Shown here: piece after piece, positions 35,824 through 47,690 of the stretch
How the letters are laid out: each line of letters opens with the position of its first letter
Position numbering within the stretch: position 1 is the first letter of the stretch
Source of the DNA: Berberis thunbergii
Lineage: Eukaryota > Streptophyta > Magnoliopsida > Ranunculales > Berberidaceae
Assembly (NCBI GenBank): GCA_003290165.1
Contig: QNQO01000530.1
Span: 372,001 to 436,000, forward strand
DNA: 64,000 nucleotides
Reading direction: 5' to 3'
Notes under the pieces: generated by a model
What the model was told of the DNA's origin: nothing
Database searches by the model: none
The model's input: only the letters and a program-made list of their open reading frames with translations
Position numbers and translations under genes: made by a program

Positions 35824-37052
35824 TGGCTCTCAGCTTCAGTTCTTACAAAATAGCATCCAACTCAATCTAAATTCTAAAATTCTGCAACTTGCTCAATACT
35901 AGACTGCTAATCCATGGTGATGAACACCAAAGTCCATTAGATACCATTTTACAAAGAACATTTCCCTCATTTGATTCAATGACAATGAGAAATTTTGCCA
36001 GGCAAAAGGATTTTCACTAAGGTTCAGGTTGTTTCATGGGCAAGTTTTTCAAGGATGTTTGTTTTCCAAAACCTACATGTTCTAGTATTTGTTTCGAAGA
36101 AAACTATACCCTTCAAACAATATGAATTCCAAAATAGCCTAATGGGTAGAAATCAACATACTATTAAACAAGATTTTCCTCAATTTTTTTATTTAAATTC
36201 TCCTCACTTCAAAATAGCATAATGTTCAATGTGTTCCAAAATAGCCTAATATGAACCGTAATATCAAATCTTCTTAGTGTTATCCTAATATGAACCGTAA
36301 TATCATCATAAATCAGGTGGTTAGTAATATTTCCTCTAGTGGTTTTATTCCCTCTTAATCTCCCACTAAATAGTCTGTGTCTTGTGTCATTTCTCTCATC
36401 TTGCAAGTTGTGAAAATGAGCATACAAACTGGTGTCCCATCTGAGTATACTCGTATGATCATAGTTCAGAATGAAAGACAGAAGCAAGGCACCCAATCAA
36501 TTGATAGTCAAGAGGTAAGCATAAACCCATTTGTTAAAACACAGAAATGAAGAATGCACACCACAAATCTAAAACCCCATTTGTTCAGAATCCATAAACC
36601 CATCAAAAAATTGTCTCAACACAAAAATGAAATCGAATTTTTTTTTTTTGCTCGATCTAGGGTTTCTGATTCAACAAATAAACCCTAGATCTAGTAGAAA
36701 CCATAGATGTAGAAATCCCCAACAAGAAATCACACACAAAGATGGAGAGAATGAGAGGGAAAATAAATTAAAACAAAGGTAGAAGCTTTACCTTTTGGGA
36801 GAGGGTATTCGTCTTCGAGAGGGAGGGACTGTCTCGGTCTCTGTCGAGCGGGAGAGGGAGGGCTTCGTCAGCCTTCGCCTTTGGATTTGAAGTGGAGCTG
36901 CTTTCTTCTCGATTGTCTCTGTCGAGATGGAAATGGGGAGAGGGAGAGGGTTCCCTCCTTTTCTCCCCCAAAATTTCGATTCCATCGTTTTTTTATTTTT
37001 GAAACGACAGCACGTGCGAGGGAGCATCCTCGCTATTTTCCTCGACAGTTAA
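35824..37052 (-). repeat. Right arm of the long inverted repeat
   Basis: Inverted copy of 33791-35036, including the G-box core at 37010-37017. On the plus strand 36416-36514 is an open stretch starting MSIQTGVPSEYTRM and ending at a good GTAAGC donor, also present inverted in the left arm. I do not recognise it. Confidence 0.9.
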
Positions 37053-37061
37053 ACAAATTGT

Positions 37062-37210
37062 TTTTTGTGCCTTTCTCAATTATACTTGCTTCCCAGCCAA
37101 GCCAAACTAAGATCAACCACTATGCATTTTGACTCCCTTGTGTTATAATTTCCATTTTTTATACCACAAATCCATTACGCCACCACTATTCTTTTGTTTT
37201 TTGGGGGCAT
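37062..37210 (+). repeat. Copy 1 of a 150-bp direct repeat
   Basis: Shares with 38612-38765 the words TCAATTATACTTG, GATCAACCACTATGCATTTT and CCACAAATCCATTAC in the same order, with indels. In both places it lies next to sequence related to the oligopeptidase 5' flank. A weaker relative of its end appears near 49665. Confidence 0.75.
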
Positions 37211-38530
37211 TGGAAGTTTATCAACAAAAATAATTTTTACTAACTCATGACAACTCTTTTAATTCTTATTATAAATCAAGGACTCTATTAAATTTTTAAA
37301 AATTAGTTTTTTTTATTTGTTTGAGTTCTATTTGAGCTGAAATTTTCAGAAATACTATAGATTAACACTAGAAATAACATGTCAATGTTTCTGACCGCTT
37401 CGACACCATTCCTCTAGATACGTATTTAGGTTTCTTTCATTTAATATCTTGATAAACAATCTTTTGTGAGTGTGTAAGGACCACCCCAAAAGGGCGGTCT
37501 TGGAAAATGGTGTTAGTCGACCTATGGGTCGACTTGCATCAAGCCCAAGGTGGGCTCTCACTTGCTTCGTCATATTAGTAGAAAAATTACCTTTATAAAC
37601 TTAGCACGGATCTCGAGGCACACATTGAAGTGAGTTGAAACTTTGACAAATTTTTTTTTTGATGTTTGTCTTTAATATTTCTTAAATTTTCAGTTCAAAT
37701 GATATAGTTTTCAGTTAATCATGTGTATGTAGGGTCATTAATTTACAATGAAAACTACGGGAGTTTTCCAGAATTAGTAAAAACCAGTTTTTTTTTATCA
37801 CTAATGTGCCAATATCTTTTGTTTCTCTTTGTTTCCAAACAACTTTCGGTTCAACCTCTTCATTTTCTTCTTATTAGCTTCACTCTCTCCTCTATTTTTC
37901 TTATTCTCATTTGTTCATCTTCCTCCTCCTTCACCATGTGCTATCATCACCAAATCATCGTCTTTACTGCCATTTCATTCCCCATTTTTTCAAGTCATTA
38001 AGTTTCGTTCTCTTTTTTATGCATCATCATCAAACATGTTGATGGTAGTCTGACTTGGATAAAATCAAAAGTCCTTAATGAAATCTGACCTGCCAAACAA
38101 AATGTCCTTATGAGATGTTACCAACCAAATCGAATGTCATAAAAAAAGACACAATTTGGCTAGCTATATTAAACAATATATTAATCTACAAAGATGTGCA
38201 CTATTTGGATGGTCGTATCCCATGAATGAGATTCGAGGTTTGGCTTGTTTTACCTCCTTACTGAGACTTGGTTTGGTTTGTCGAATCTCATTCAGGAAAC
38301 TCAGCCAGCAAAATCAATTCAAACGAAAAAAGATTAAAAAACGAAAGGGAATGAGGAGTAGAGAAGGATGAGGAAGAAAAGAAGAAAATTACAATGTGTG
38401 GGAAAAGAAAAGAGAATGGGGAGATGAAGAAAAATGAAAGATGGGGAAGAAAGAAAATTAGAGGATGTTGAAGGAGGGAGAAAAAAAAAGGAAATTTAAG
38501 AGTAAGATGAAGATGAGAGTGGTGGTAATG
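37211..38530. other. Intergenic, CT- and GA-rich stretches
   Basis: Non-coding. A CT-rich stretch (37770-38000) and a GA-rich stretch (38325-38520) give long but meaningless open frames. No splice-supported gene is visible. Confidence 0.5.
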
Positions 38531-38531
38531 G

Positions 38532-38590
38532 TGGACATGTTGATTATAATAAGAAGAATAGCTCCCACTCCATCTCTCTTTGGTAGTTGC
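38532..38590 (+). repeat. Extra copy of the oligopeptidase 5' leader
   Basis: About 50 bp (GATTATAATAAGAAGAATAG, then CTCCCACTCCATCTCTCTTT) matching, in inverted orientation, the 33738-33787 segment just upstream of the oligopeptidase ATG. Here it is followed by an unrelated ATG and then by copy 2 of the 150-bp direct repeat. It looks like a fragment left by a duplication or rearrangement of that promoter. Confidence 0.7.
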
Positions 38591-38611
38591 TCCCTCATGG
38601 ATTTTCTTTTT

Positions 38612-38765
38612 GTGTCTCTCAATTATACTTGGTTCCCAAGCCAAATTATGATCAACCACTATGCATTTTGACTCTTCCTAGTGTTATAAGAGCCATCCCA
38701 AAAATCATCATCTTCTAATTTCCACTTTTTACACCACAAATCCATTACACCACCACTCCCCACTG
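38612..38765 (+). repeat. Copy 2 of the 150-bp direct repeat
   Basis: Partner of 37062-37210. It contains an extra ~30 bp (around 38685-38715) absent from copy 1. Confidence 0.75.
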
Positions 38766-39512
38766 TATCACACGAGTCGAAACTTGTACAATGACTTAGT
38801 TTTCCTTTCGGAAAACAGACTACATACAAATTTTCTGACCATGAATGTAAAGATGTCATGGCATGTAAATGATTTGAAAGCGGTATGACATGATTTGAAA
38901 TGAATGTCATGATTTGAAAATAACAATATTGATAAAATTAGTCATCATAAACTTCTTCTGAAACACGGGTAATGACTTAGGCGTTCATGCTCATAACAAT
39001 TGAAGTTCTATCTAGCCAGTGTCTAAAGGGTGAATTAGCATGTTTCAGAATCTGAAAGGTGAAAACTAGAGTGATTGCAAACTTGATGGTCAGGTGGTGG
39101 ATGATATACAACAATCGCGACTGATTTATTTTCTAATAGTATGCAGTAACATGATGCTTGGGATTTATAAACAACTTTGTTTGCAAATGGACACATCTTC
39201 CAATTGTATGGTTGATTAAACTAAGTAGGCTCGATTTGTGGATGGTTTGATCAGTATGTTAAAAGACAACATGTAATTTCACTGGCTGGTTTAATGTGCC
39301 TACTTGGATTTTGTACTATAGGGTCTGACTAGACCTGAAAACAAAAGACATGTTGAGTATGTTGTGATCGGTAAACACTAAATATTTCTCCTTGAATTAT
39401 CCGTCTCTCCAATCAGCTCCCTTAAAATTGCCGATAAATAACAAGGTAAGAAACAATGCATGCATGGTTTCATTACATAAGATTAGATCAATAACAGTTG
39501 TGTGGTAAAAAG

Positions 39513-41504
39513 ATGGGTAGTGCTCAGACACTAGTTTGTGTGAAACAAGTGAAGCAAGATGCAGCAGAGGAATGGGAAGAGAGCATGCCATTACCCGGAG
39601 ACATCATTGAAGGAGTAGCAGTGGATGAGAGCGATGAGTCGTTTGTGCCAGCTAAAGGTAGATCAGACCTTAGCTCCCAACTAGGAAAGCTCAATAAACT
39701 AAGACAGGGAGAGAATCAGTCCTCTGTATGGATCAAGGTCCGGAGGGGGGAGACTGCACTCAAGCTTCAGGCCTGTGTTGTGCAAGAACGTGGATCAAAG
39801 CTCCAGCGCAGGTACACCATTCAAGCAGTTTCTGATGATAGACATGTTGCAGTGTTGGCAGACCTCACCCTGGAACAGTGCACTGAGCTACAAGGTACGG
39901 CAATACAAAAATATTAATGAAAATTTCAATAAAGATTGCATAATGATGAGCAAAATCAGTTGTTAAATTTTATCTTTGTACACGCAGAGATGAGCAGAAA
40001 GGTAGTTAACATGGACGATACAGGGTACACCCAGAAAATGATGAAGTACAACTGGAAGAAGAAGGTGGGTATGTTCTTGCCAGATAGGCAATCTACTGTA
40101 ATTAGTTCCATACTCTTTATGCCACTGGCAGGGGAGTACAATGTTGGGTCAACCACAGCGAGGTCCATGGCCTGGTTTTCTTCCGCAGTTTCATCCGGTG
40201 CTCCTCTCATTTTTGTAAACATCCAGACTGAACAAGTTGTTGCAACCTCGGTAAGTACTAATAGTTTCTTCTTTTTCTTTGTGTGTTTCCAAGCATTCTT
40301 AAGTTTTATCCGAGTTAAACACCATGTTTTAAAACCAAATTTTTACCCAGTTCAAATGCCCAAATAAATCTAACAATTGAATGTAAAACAACAAAGTAAA
40401 ATCTGATATATATTCATATAAATCCAAGTTTTATCAAACAGAAGCCTAGGGTGTTAAACACTCAAGTCAAACAAAATTACAATAATTGTCAACTTAGGAA
40501 CAATCAACTAATGTTGTATTTTCTTTGTTAATCTTTCTTATTGTCAACTGAAAAATGTCAATGAGATCGAGCACTATTAATGATATATTTCCTTATTGTT
40601 TTCTAATATCAGAAGGACAAAAGTATTGCTGCTGGAAGAGAAATGAGATGGGGTAGGCAACAAACTTACAACACGACCATCCAAATCGTGCAAGGAATAC
40701 GTCTATGGTTTCTTCCTGGAGTTGCAGAGGTCCCAATTATTTTGACACCAAAAATAGGAGAAAGTCGTTTTGGAATGGACATAAAACGAACTGAAGAGGT
40801 AAAACATTTTCACTCTCTGTGTATAGTTAAGACAATATTCAGTTTTTTTTTTTTTTTTTTTTTTTTTTGAAGCTGTCTTCTTCACATTTTCATGTCGAAT
40901 TTCCTCTAGAAGAATTATGGCTTTCACAGAACTACAAATTGTGTTGATACACAAAACTTGAATTCTTACTAGAACCTAGAATGGAGCTAGCAGATAACTC
41001 ACTTGTACTTGTTTGTTCCGAACGCCTTTTTAAATAGTTTATTACTACTTGAGTAATAACCATAATAAACCTCGTTGTTTTGGGTAAATTGTGTAGGGAT
41101 TCATTTGCATTTACAAAGTCACACAAGGATCAGCAGCTGATCGGGCTGGTCTAGGAGAGCTACAAGAACAGGCAAAAGAAACAGGGCATTTAGTCTTGAT
41201 ATCCAAACTAGAAGGAAAAAGTTTGTTGCCATCAATGGCTTCATCAATAGGGCTCATCCATTGTTGTGACAATATACAAGTCAAGGAAACACTTTCCTCT
41301 GCTATTGACAGAATGGAAGGGATTCATCTACACATCATGTCGTGGCCTAATAATCATACAAAATCTCCACATGACGCAACTGCCTTTCTTGACACTCTAA
41401 TGCCGCCGACTGAACCCTTCTCTACAACTGCAACTTTCTATAGTAGGTCCAATTCAGACCGTTTTCTTGACCAAGAACTATCATCCTCTGGCTACTTCAC
41501 TTAA
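39513..41504 (+). CDS. Conserved plant protein of unknown function with PDZ-like C-terminal region
   Basis: Exons 39513-39894, 39988-40250, 40613-40798, 41097-41504; all GT-AG, frame open, 412 residues, stop TAA. I recognise the sequence style as a conserved plant family without known function. The N-terminus ([12 protein letters not shown], then [10 protein letters not shown]) and the WIKVRRGE and [16 protein letters not shown] segments look like its conserved blocks. From about residue 278 ([19 protein letters not shown]) the sequence resembles a PDZ carboxylate-binding loop followed by the '[10 protein letters not shown]' turn common in PDZ domains. No signal peptide or membrane segment is visible, so it is probably soluble. 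Nearest neighbours are unrelated. The PDZ assignment is by motif only. Confidence 0.87.
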
Positions 41505-41689
41505 GATTCTTATCATTTTGTGTATGCAAGTTATTGGATTTTGATTCTATTACTCTTTGCTAGCTGATATGCAATATTCCTTGTATGCATCTGAACCATC
41601 ATTGCTAGTAAATAAATTCTTTTAAGAAAAAACAAAATTTCTTTCCTTACCGTTTGTACTAAGAGTATTTAGAACTCATTTTGATTGTA

Positions 41690-41768
41690 GTCTCATTGTT
41701 ATTCGACCCCATGACATAGTGATACCATCTGCCACTACTCAACCATCGAGCCATCACACCTTTGGCCT
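41690..41768 (-). mobile_element. SINE fragment
   Basis: On the minus strand the sequence ATGGCTCGATGGTTGAGTAG, then GATGGTATCACTATGTCATG and GGGTCGAATAAC parallels the SINE at 31251 (boxes A and B in the same spacing). The 3' part and A-tail are missing or eroded. Confidence 0.55.
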
Positions 41769-42687
41769 CGACTAGGTATGGAGTGTAACAATCAACATAT
41801 ATTAGTGTTCACATTTCAATGCTTTGATCAAGCCATGAATAAATAGATATGGAGTGTCTAAAACGCACCCAAAACTGTCAAATTAGAAAAATGAGTATGA
41901 TTTCCTGCCATTCTTGCGCTGATATGCTAATTCCAAATATCTTAGTGTTAATAACGTGCTATCTAATAGCTTAGCATCAGATCCTCCTGCATCATAAGTT
42001 CTCAACCTTTTGTGATAACATTCTTGTTTATGGTATATGATATCTTTGGAACTGAATTAGAAAACATTCTCCTATCTTAATTGACCATACTTACAAGTAC
42101 ATTCCCTAGTCTCTCCCAAGTTTAGGGAGAATTTTTACTAGAAGGAAGAAGTGGGAATTAATAGAAAAAAAAAATGGCAGAGATGCTGCCATCCATCTCA
42201 AACAGCCATTTTATCCCAAAGAAAGTTAGTCTTTTTTTTTTTTTTTCTTTTGATAGGGAAGTGAGCTTCACTCAGTCCATATTTTCTTTCCTTTTTGTTT
42301 TTGTTTTCAAGTTACTAATTTTTTTTTATCAAGTAGGTGACCTTACAGTGAATAAAATGTTATCCTAGTAAATGGAACTTTCTCAAGTCAGTTGAGATCA
42401 AATGCTTTACTACTGCATACAAAGATCAGTTGGATATTGTGCAACAGTTGTTAGAGAAATAAAGAAATTATCACTCAAGTGTGTGCTAAAGTTGTCTTCT
42501 GCCATGGAGAATTCTCCATTAACCTAAAATCCAGTTAAATTTGATAAAGGTAAACCAAACTGGTTATGTTTGCCTCTATTCTCCTAGCAATGTGTAGTGG
42601 CATGCATGGAACAAATGCAAAGCACAGGAAACCAATGATTCAACACTGAGAAAAGTAGTCCTCAAAACCAATGATGTATCAGCTAAG
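41769..42687. other. Intergenic between the unknown-function gene and the RKD gene
   Basis: AT-rich with a T-run at 42232-42246. The convergent genes end at 41504 (plus) and 42975 (minus), so both 3' UTRs lie around here. No further gene is seen. Confidence 0.5.
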
Positions 42688-42973
42688 CTTGGACAGCCTA
42701 ACAAATGACAGTTTAGAAACTCTACCAGTTTATGGCTTATTAACTGTTGTCATTACAATGCCATATAGACACACGATTGACTTGGACAGCCTAACAAATG
42801 ACAGTTTAGAAACTCCACCAGTTTATGGCTTATTAACTGTTGTCATTACAATGCCATATAGACACACGATTGACCGGCTTGGACAGCCTAACAAATGACA
42901 GTTTAGAAACTCTACCAGTTTATGGCTTATTAACTGTTGTCATTACAATGCCATATAGAAACACAATTGACCG
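42688..42973. repeat. Three-unit ~95-bp tandem repeat abutting the RKD stop codon
   Basis: Units start at 42688, 42781 and 42878, each beginning CTTGGACAGCCTAACAAATG, and are nearly identical (a few substitutions, one small indel). The array ends one base before the RKD stop codon at 42975-42977, so it would make up the proximal 3' UTR of that gene. Confidence 0.93.
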
Positions 42974-42974
42974 A

Positions 42975-45900
42975 TCAAAGATCTTCGGCTTTATTTACTA
43001 TACCATTTCGAATTAAATCTCTTTCTTGTTTCAATTTCTCAATCTGAGCTCGAGCAGCTGCACTCTCTTCTCCGTCTTTCTCCTTCAGGTTTGATTGCAG
43101 AATTGATATCTGCCTGTCCATGCTTTTTATCTATTCAAGTTTGGCAAATGACAAAATTATGGAAATCAAAGGCAACCCTAATTTTGTTTTCACAGAAAAG
43201 AAAATATTCTAATTACAAAAACCAATAAAAATAAGAGATACCTTTCTATGAGGCCACCTGTTCATCCCATGTTTTCGACAAATCTTCTTTAAAACTGTGG
43301 GGCATATCTCTAGTTTCTTGGCAGCAACTTCTATTGGAAGGTGAAAATAGTCTACCAAGTCACTCAATTTCAATCTCCCGGTTCTTTCTCTCTAAGAACA
43401 ATTGAAACGAAAGTGCAAATGATCAGAATATGTCCACTTTTTAGTAAAAACTTGGAAATAAAATTGTAACTGCTTACATATGGCAATTGACATGATTTAA
43501 CTAGACTACCATAAAAGTGGCTTAGTAAATCATACCTGTGCTGCAAGATTGCTTTTATGAAGTTTTGTCGTACTACTTTCAGCATTGGCATTGTTTATTT
43601 CAGAATACCCTGGATAGAGATAAAATAAAAGATGATGGCATATCTGTTAAAACATCTCAATAATGACTTTGTGAAGATAAATAATGTGGCCTTCTTCGGT
43701 ACATCAAAACTAAAAACTGATTGACATACATGACTGGGTAAGAATAAGCCAAGTGAGAATGATGTCAAAGAAACAGAGCGATTGTGAAACCTCATTTTCT
43801 ATGCACGGGTCATCTAAAATTTGCGTATGGATGTAAATCTTTCATGCTTCCCTTAATGAAACAAACTTGGGCAGTTCAAAGCTTGGCAGAACCAGTTGAT
43901 TCTGATTAACCATTAACAACAATGATTGCTACAGAAAGTAATAAACCATTTTCTATGTAATGACAAGATCAAGTTTCGACAGATATTTATATTAGGCTGC
44001 CAGGTACTTTGTTAATCTACCAAATACTCGTAACCCGCTCACCATTACACCCAACATTTGATGGATATCATCTCGGGTATCAGCTGTGAGGGAGAAGAAA
44101 GAAAAACTTGATGGATGATGGCATGATGCAGAGTCAGCAGAGATATAAAGCGAGAACATGGTACTTGAGCTAAAACACAGAAAAATCAATCTTTTGTGCA
44201 CTCATGGACACAAAGGAACAGGGATCAAGTTCTAATAGAACTACTCCCTCAATGCAAGAGCTTAAATGCATTGGTAATGCACAAAGTGAGACTTGAACCC
44301 GTAGCTTCTCAGGACCAATGCTATGCACAATAGCTTTTCATAAAAATTGTTCCATGCTCAACCCCACCAAAAAAAAAAAAAAATAATAGAGAAAACACTA
44401 AAAAGATTCGACTTCAAATTCTCAATTCTCTAACATCTTTCTTCTATCTCCTATATCCTTTTTCTACTATTCTCTAAAAAAAATTCCTTTAAATCCAAAC
44501 ATGTCCATAGAACCTCAGGAAAACTACTTTCAAGACCATGTTTTGCCTTTTCCTCTTGATTACCGAGCACGTACTGATTACAAAATTGCAATGAGGGCAT
44601 GATCTTGAGAATTAAATAAAAATTATCTAATGCCGAAGTATTATCTTGATATGGTTTACGTCATTGTCTACATAGTGTGGCTTCTCAAAAATGACATCAA
44701 GCTTAATTAAGATGTCTTCTTTTACCATACAGTTCATTAACTCTTCAAATTTTAGGATACAGGGTAATTCAAATCTCTATTTGGACTAGATCAAAGAATT
44801 TGGTGCATACATTAGTTAGAAATTAGTAGAATTTTGGATCAGGTTTGTATAGGGGCCTATATTGGCAGAAAAACTTATTAAATTACTCGGGAGAACAATG
44901 CCAAGTGCTATATTTCAGGTGAACCCAAATACAGCGAAAAATTACAGATTTTGTAGTCTAGAACAACACACATAAAAATATAGAGAGAGTGAATTAATAG
45001 AAAGAGACAGATGCTGAATATTGTACGAACCTGCTTCAGTTTGTAATGGTTGGACAGATTCCACTTCTGTCGAGTTTTCATCAAAACTGAGTCCAACACA
45101 AAGTGCACTGTAGAAGGTTTGAAGTGGATCTTGCATCAGAAGAAATCCTTCTTGTTTCCTTTGTTGACAATAGTTCACCAGATATCGCTTCACATCCTCC
45201 ATGCATTTCATGCTGAAACTATTTTACCATGCATGAAACAAGAGAAACACTTAATATAGTTCGTTAATTAATCTTTTTGAAGCTATCAACATTTCATCTT
45301 AATTGAGATATTTCTCCAGAATGATGTAATTTTGTTTTGAACAAGACATGGACAACTCATTACATGGAAATGTCAAATCTGTCTATGGATAATAGTTTAG
45401 ATGAGTATACAACATAACCCCTTACTCGATCATATGATGCTCGGTGACTCCAGACCCATCAATTTCAGACCGCATACCAAGAATCGCGTGACAGATTATG
45501 CCAATTCTCCCATGTATCTCAAGTCTGGTAGTATAACTACCTACACATACAGTAACATCACAGCACATTACTCAATTACCATATTTTCAAACCAAACAAA
45601 CGAAAACATAATGCGTCTTGGGTACCATTGGAATGAACTATATCTCGGAGTACTTGGCAACAAGTGCACGTAATTGGAAGTGGAGCAGGCGGCCAAGCAG
45701 TCGGGGGCATTGGAATGGGTGTGGTGGTGCTTATAGAGGAATCACATTCAAATTGATTGACTTCAGCATTGTTTTGTGCATCCTCTTGACAGTTATTGGT
45801 ATTTTCACTGGGGTCTAGTACCAGATATTGATCGTATTGAGTATCGTCCTCCCTTGGAAATGATAAGATACCCTCGTCTACTAGGCATTGGTCCTGCTCC

Positions 45901-46049
45901 TGCTCCTGGTTCTGATCCTGGTTTTGGTCTTGGTGGTCTGGGGTGGGGTTGGCAAAATTGAGACAGGATTGTTCTATATGCTGGAAGTCTTCGTCGAGCC
46001 AAAAGCGGAGGCTTTCTTCAGATGAAGGGTTGTTGGGGAGATTTGCCAT
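42975..46049 (-). CDS. RKD: RKD-type RWP-RK domain transcription factor
   Basis: Exons 45626-46049, 45426-45540, 45031-45212, 43536-43609, 43242-43391, 42975-43130; all GT-AG, 366 residues. Start at the only in-frame ATG (46047-46049). The N-terminal region has a Gln/Asp-rich run (about residues 38-54). The CTCCQVLRDIVHSNG / RLEIHGRIGIICHAIL block spans exons 1-2, typical of RKD proteins. Exon 5 encodes the RWP-RK DNA-binding domain (residues 266-315, ending NRWPHRK). Exon 6 adds a charged coiled coil (about 316-350). No N-terminal nitrate-sensing region or PB1 domain, so it is RKD rather than NLP. RKD proteins act in the nucleus in egg-cell and embryo identity; in Citrus a member underlies nucellar embryony. 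Paralogue identity is not determined. Confidence 0.93.
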
Positions 46050-46104
46050 CAAAATTCAAGTGGCACTGCGAGACACAATGAGAGTGGGATGGAATGTGAA
46101 TGCG

Positions 46105-46140
46105 ATCTCAAGCACCAAGTGGTGGTTTGGTGCTTGAGAT
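46105..46140. promoter_or_regulatory. Perfect 14-bp inverted repeat upstream of RKD
   Basis: ATCTCAAGCACCAA (46105-46118) and its exact reverse complement (46127-46140) around an 8-base loop, 56-91 bp upstream of the RKD ATG. It could be a 5' UTR hairpin or a dyad operator. No known factor site is recognised. Confidence 0.6.
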
Positions 46141-46785
46141 GGCACGAAAATGGTAATGGGTTTTCACTCCCACACGTAAACTTTACTTACAGACCAGAAG
46201 AAACAATGAAAGAAAGAGAAATTAAAGAAGATGAGCGAGGGCAACAAAGAAAGGCAGGAAGGGTAGTTAATAACCGTTGTAGCTCTCGCGCTTGTTTTCA
46301 AAAGGTGCAAGTATGAAAATGATGCCTTGCTATCGGGAGCAGTGAAATTAAGTAACAACATGTATTCATTCCAAAAATGGGATCGCGTTAAAACGAACAA
46401 GGATGGAGGCGTGGCAGCCGTTGAGCATACATTCAGTTTGCTGTAAATTTTAATAATAGATTGATTAGATTTTGTATCATAATCAAGGATTGTAATTTTT
46501 CAAAATTATACGAAAATTCCACGAAATGTTTTTTTTTTAATTATGAAAAAAAAATGGCAAAAGAATTCAAGGGTTTTTTGAAAAAAATCGAAGGTAAATT
46601 TATTTTTCCATAAATAAAGTTACTCAACAACTTTTCACTTTCACGAATAGACCAAATAGTGGTCGCAACCATCGGACACGAAATGTTGAGCTTCATTTAC
46701 GCGTACTCCAAGTATAATAAAATACAAATGTACCCCCCGACCAAAAAATATATATATTTAATAACGGAAAGGGGTATATACTGTT
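46141..46785. other. RKD upstream region
   Basis: Purine-rich near the gene, AT-rich further out. No clear TATA box can be assigned and no coding sequence is seen. Confidence 0.4.
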
Positions 46786-47690
46786 AATGAGTAATGTCGT
46801 CGTTCAGATTGAAGAATGTGGGAGTAACGTATCAACAGCTAGTAAACAGGATATGTTTTGATATCAGATGGGTAAAACAATGGAGGCTTACATCGATGAT
46901 ATGCTCGTCAAAAGTTCACGCAGAACATATCATGTTACGAACCTTGAACATGTTTTATCTCAACATCGGAAGTACAAGATGAAGTTAAACCTGGAGTCAG
47001 AGAAGTTCCTCGGGTACATGGTCAACCAGCGAGGAATTGAAGCCGATCCAAAGCAGATACAAACGCTTCTCAACATGCAATCACCGACAAACATAAAAGG
47101 TGTTCAAAGTCTTAATGGGAAAATAACAGTTCTTAACATATTTATCTCCAGATCATCAGACAAGTGTCTGCCCTTCTTCAAAATGTTGATGGGGAACAAG
47201 ACATTTGAATGTAATGACGAATGCGAGAGAGTCTGTCAAAGCCTTAAGACTTACATGGGAAGCACAAAGCTGCTAACAAAGCCAAACACAAGAGAAACGT
47301 TGTATCTGTACCTATCCGTATTCAACCACGCGGTGAGTTCGGCACTGATATGAAAAGAAAAGATGGTGCAAAAACCAGCATACTACATCAACAAAACACA
47401 CGTAGATGTAGAGATCAAACTATCCGGCACTGGAAAAACTAACACTCGCTCTATTCATGTCATCAAGAAAATTGCGACCATAGTTTCAAGCTCACGCGAT
47501 CACGGTTATGACCAAACAGCTGCTTCAGTCGGTATGACACAAATCGGACCTATCGGGAATAATGGTAAAGTGGGCGATAAAACTTGAACAATTCAACGTC
47601 AACTATGCCCCTAGAACCACTATCAAAGCTCAGGCATTATCGAATTTCATTGCCGCTATCAAACCTCCATCCCCCTCCTTTGCACGCATC
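46786..47690 (+). pseudogene. Ty3/gypsy (Tat-like) RT and RNase H fragment
   Basis: Begins with FRLKNVGVTYQQLVNRI, then after a frame change YIDDMLVKSSR (the RT catalytic box YVDD with conservative Ile) and FLGYMVNQRGIEADPKQI. RNase H remnants follow (VQKPAYYINK near 47365; QFNVNYAPRTTIKAQALSNF near 47590). The motif form YxDDMLVKS is characteristic of the Tat/Ogre-Retand group. No LTRs, gag or integrase are recognisable and the frame is broken repeatedly. Confidence 0.85.

Larger units (their letters stand above)
33791..37052. mobile_element. Long-inverted-repeat (foldback or Mutator-like) element upstream of the oligopeptidase
   Basis: Two arms of about 1.24 kb (33791-35036 and 35824-37052) are inverted copies with only scattered differences, separated by a 787-bp spacer. 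Outer ends read (C/T)TAACTGTCGAGG from both sides. Flanking 9-mers ACAATTTGT (33782-33790) and ACAAATTGT (37053-37061) match at eight of nine bases, fitting a 9-bp Mutator-type duplication. Because the word is itself nearly palindromic this is not decisive. No transposase is visible. Open frames in the arms are probably fortuitous. The left end is 67 bp upstream of the oligopeptidase ATG. Confidence 0.72.

Noticed and set aside
36416..36514. Open stretch ending in a good splice donor in the right arm, mirrored in the left arm
   Set aside because: No upstream or downstream partner exon and no recognised domain; kept only as a note in the arm entry.
44255..44376. A further SINE, suggested by a box B-like word and an A run
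   Set aside because: No box A partner at the right distance and the A run lies on the wrong side for the orientation of box B.
45776..46002. Pro/Gly-rich frames on both strands in RKD exon 1
   Set aside because: Alternate frames over the Gln/Asp repeat of the RKD protein; the RKD frame continues correctly through six exons.
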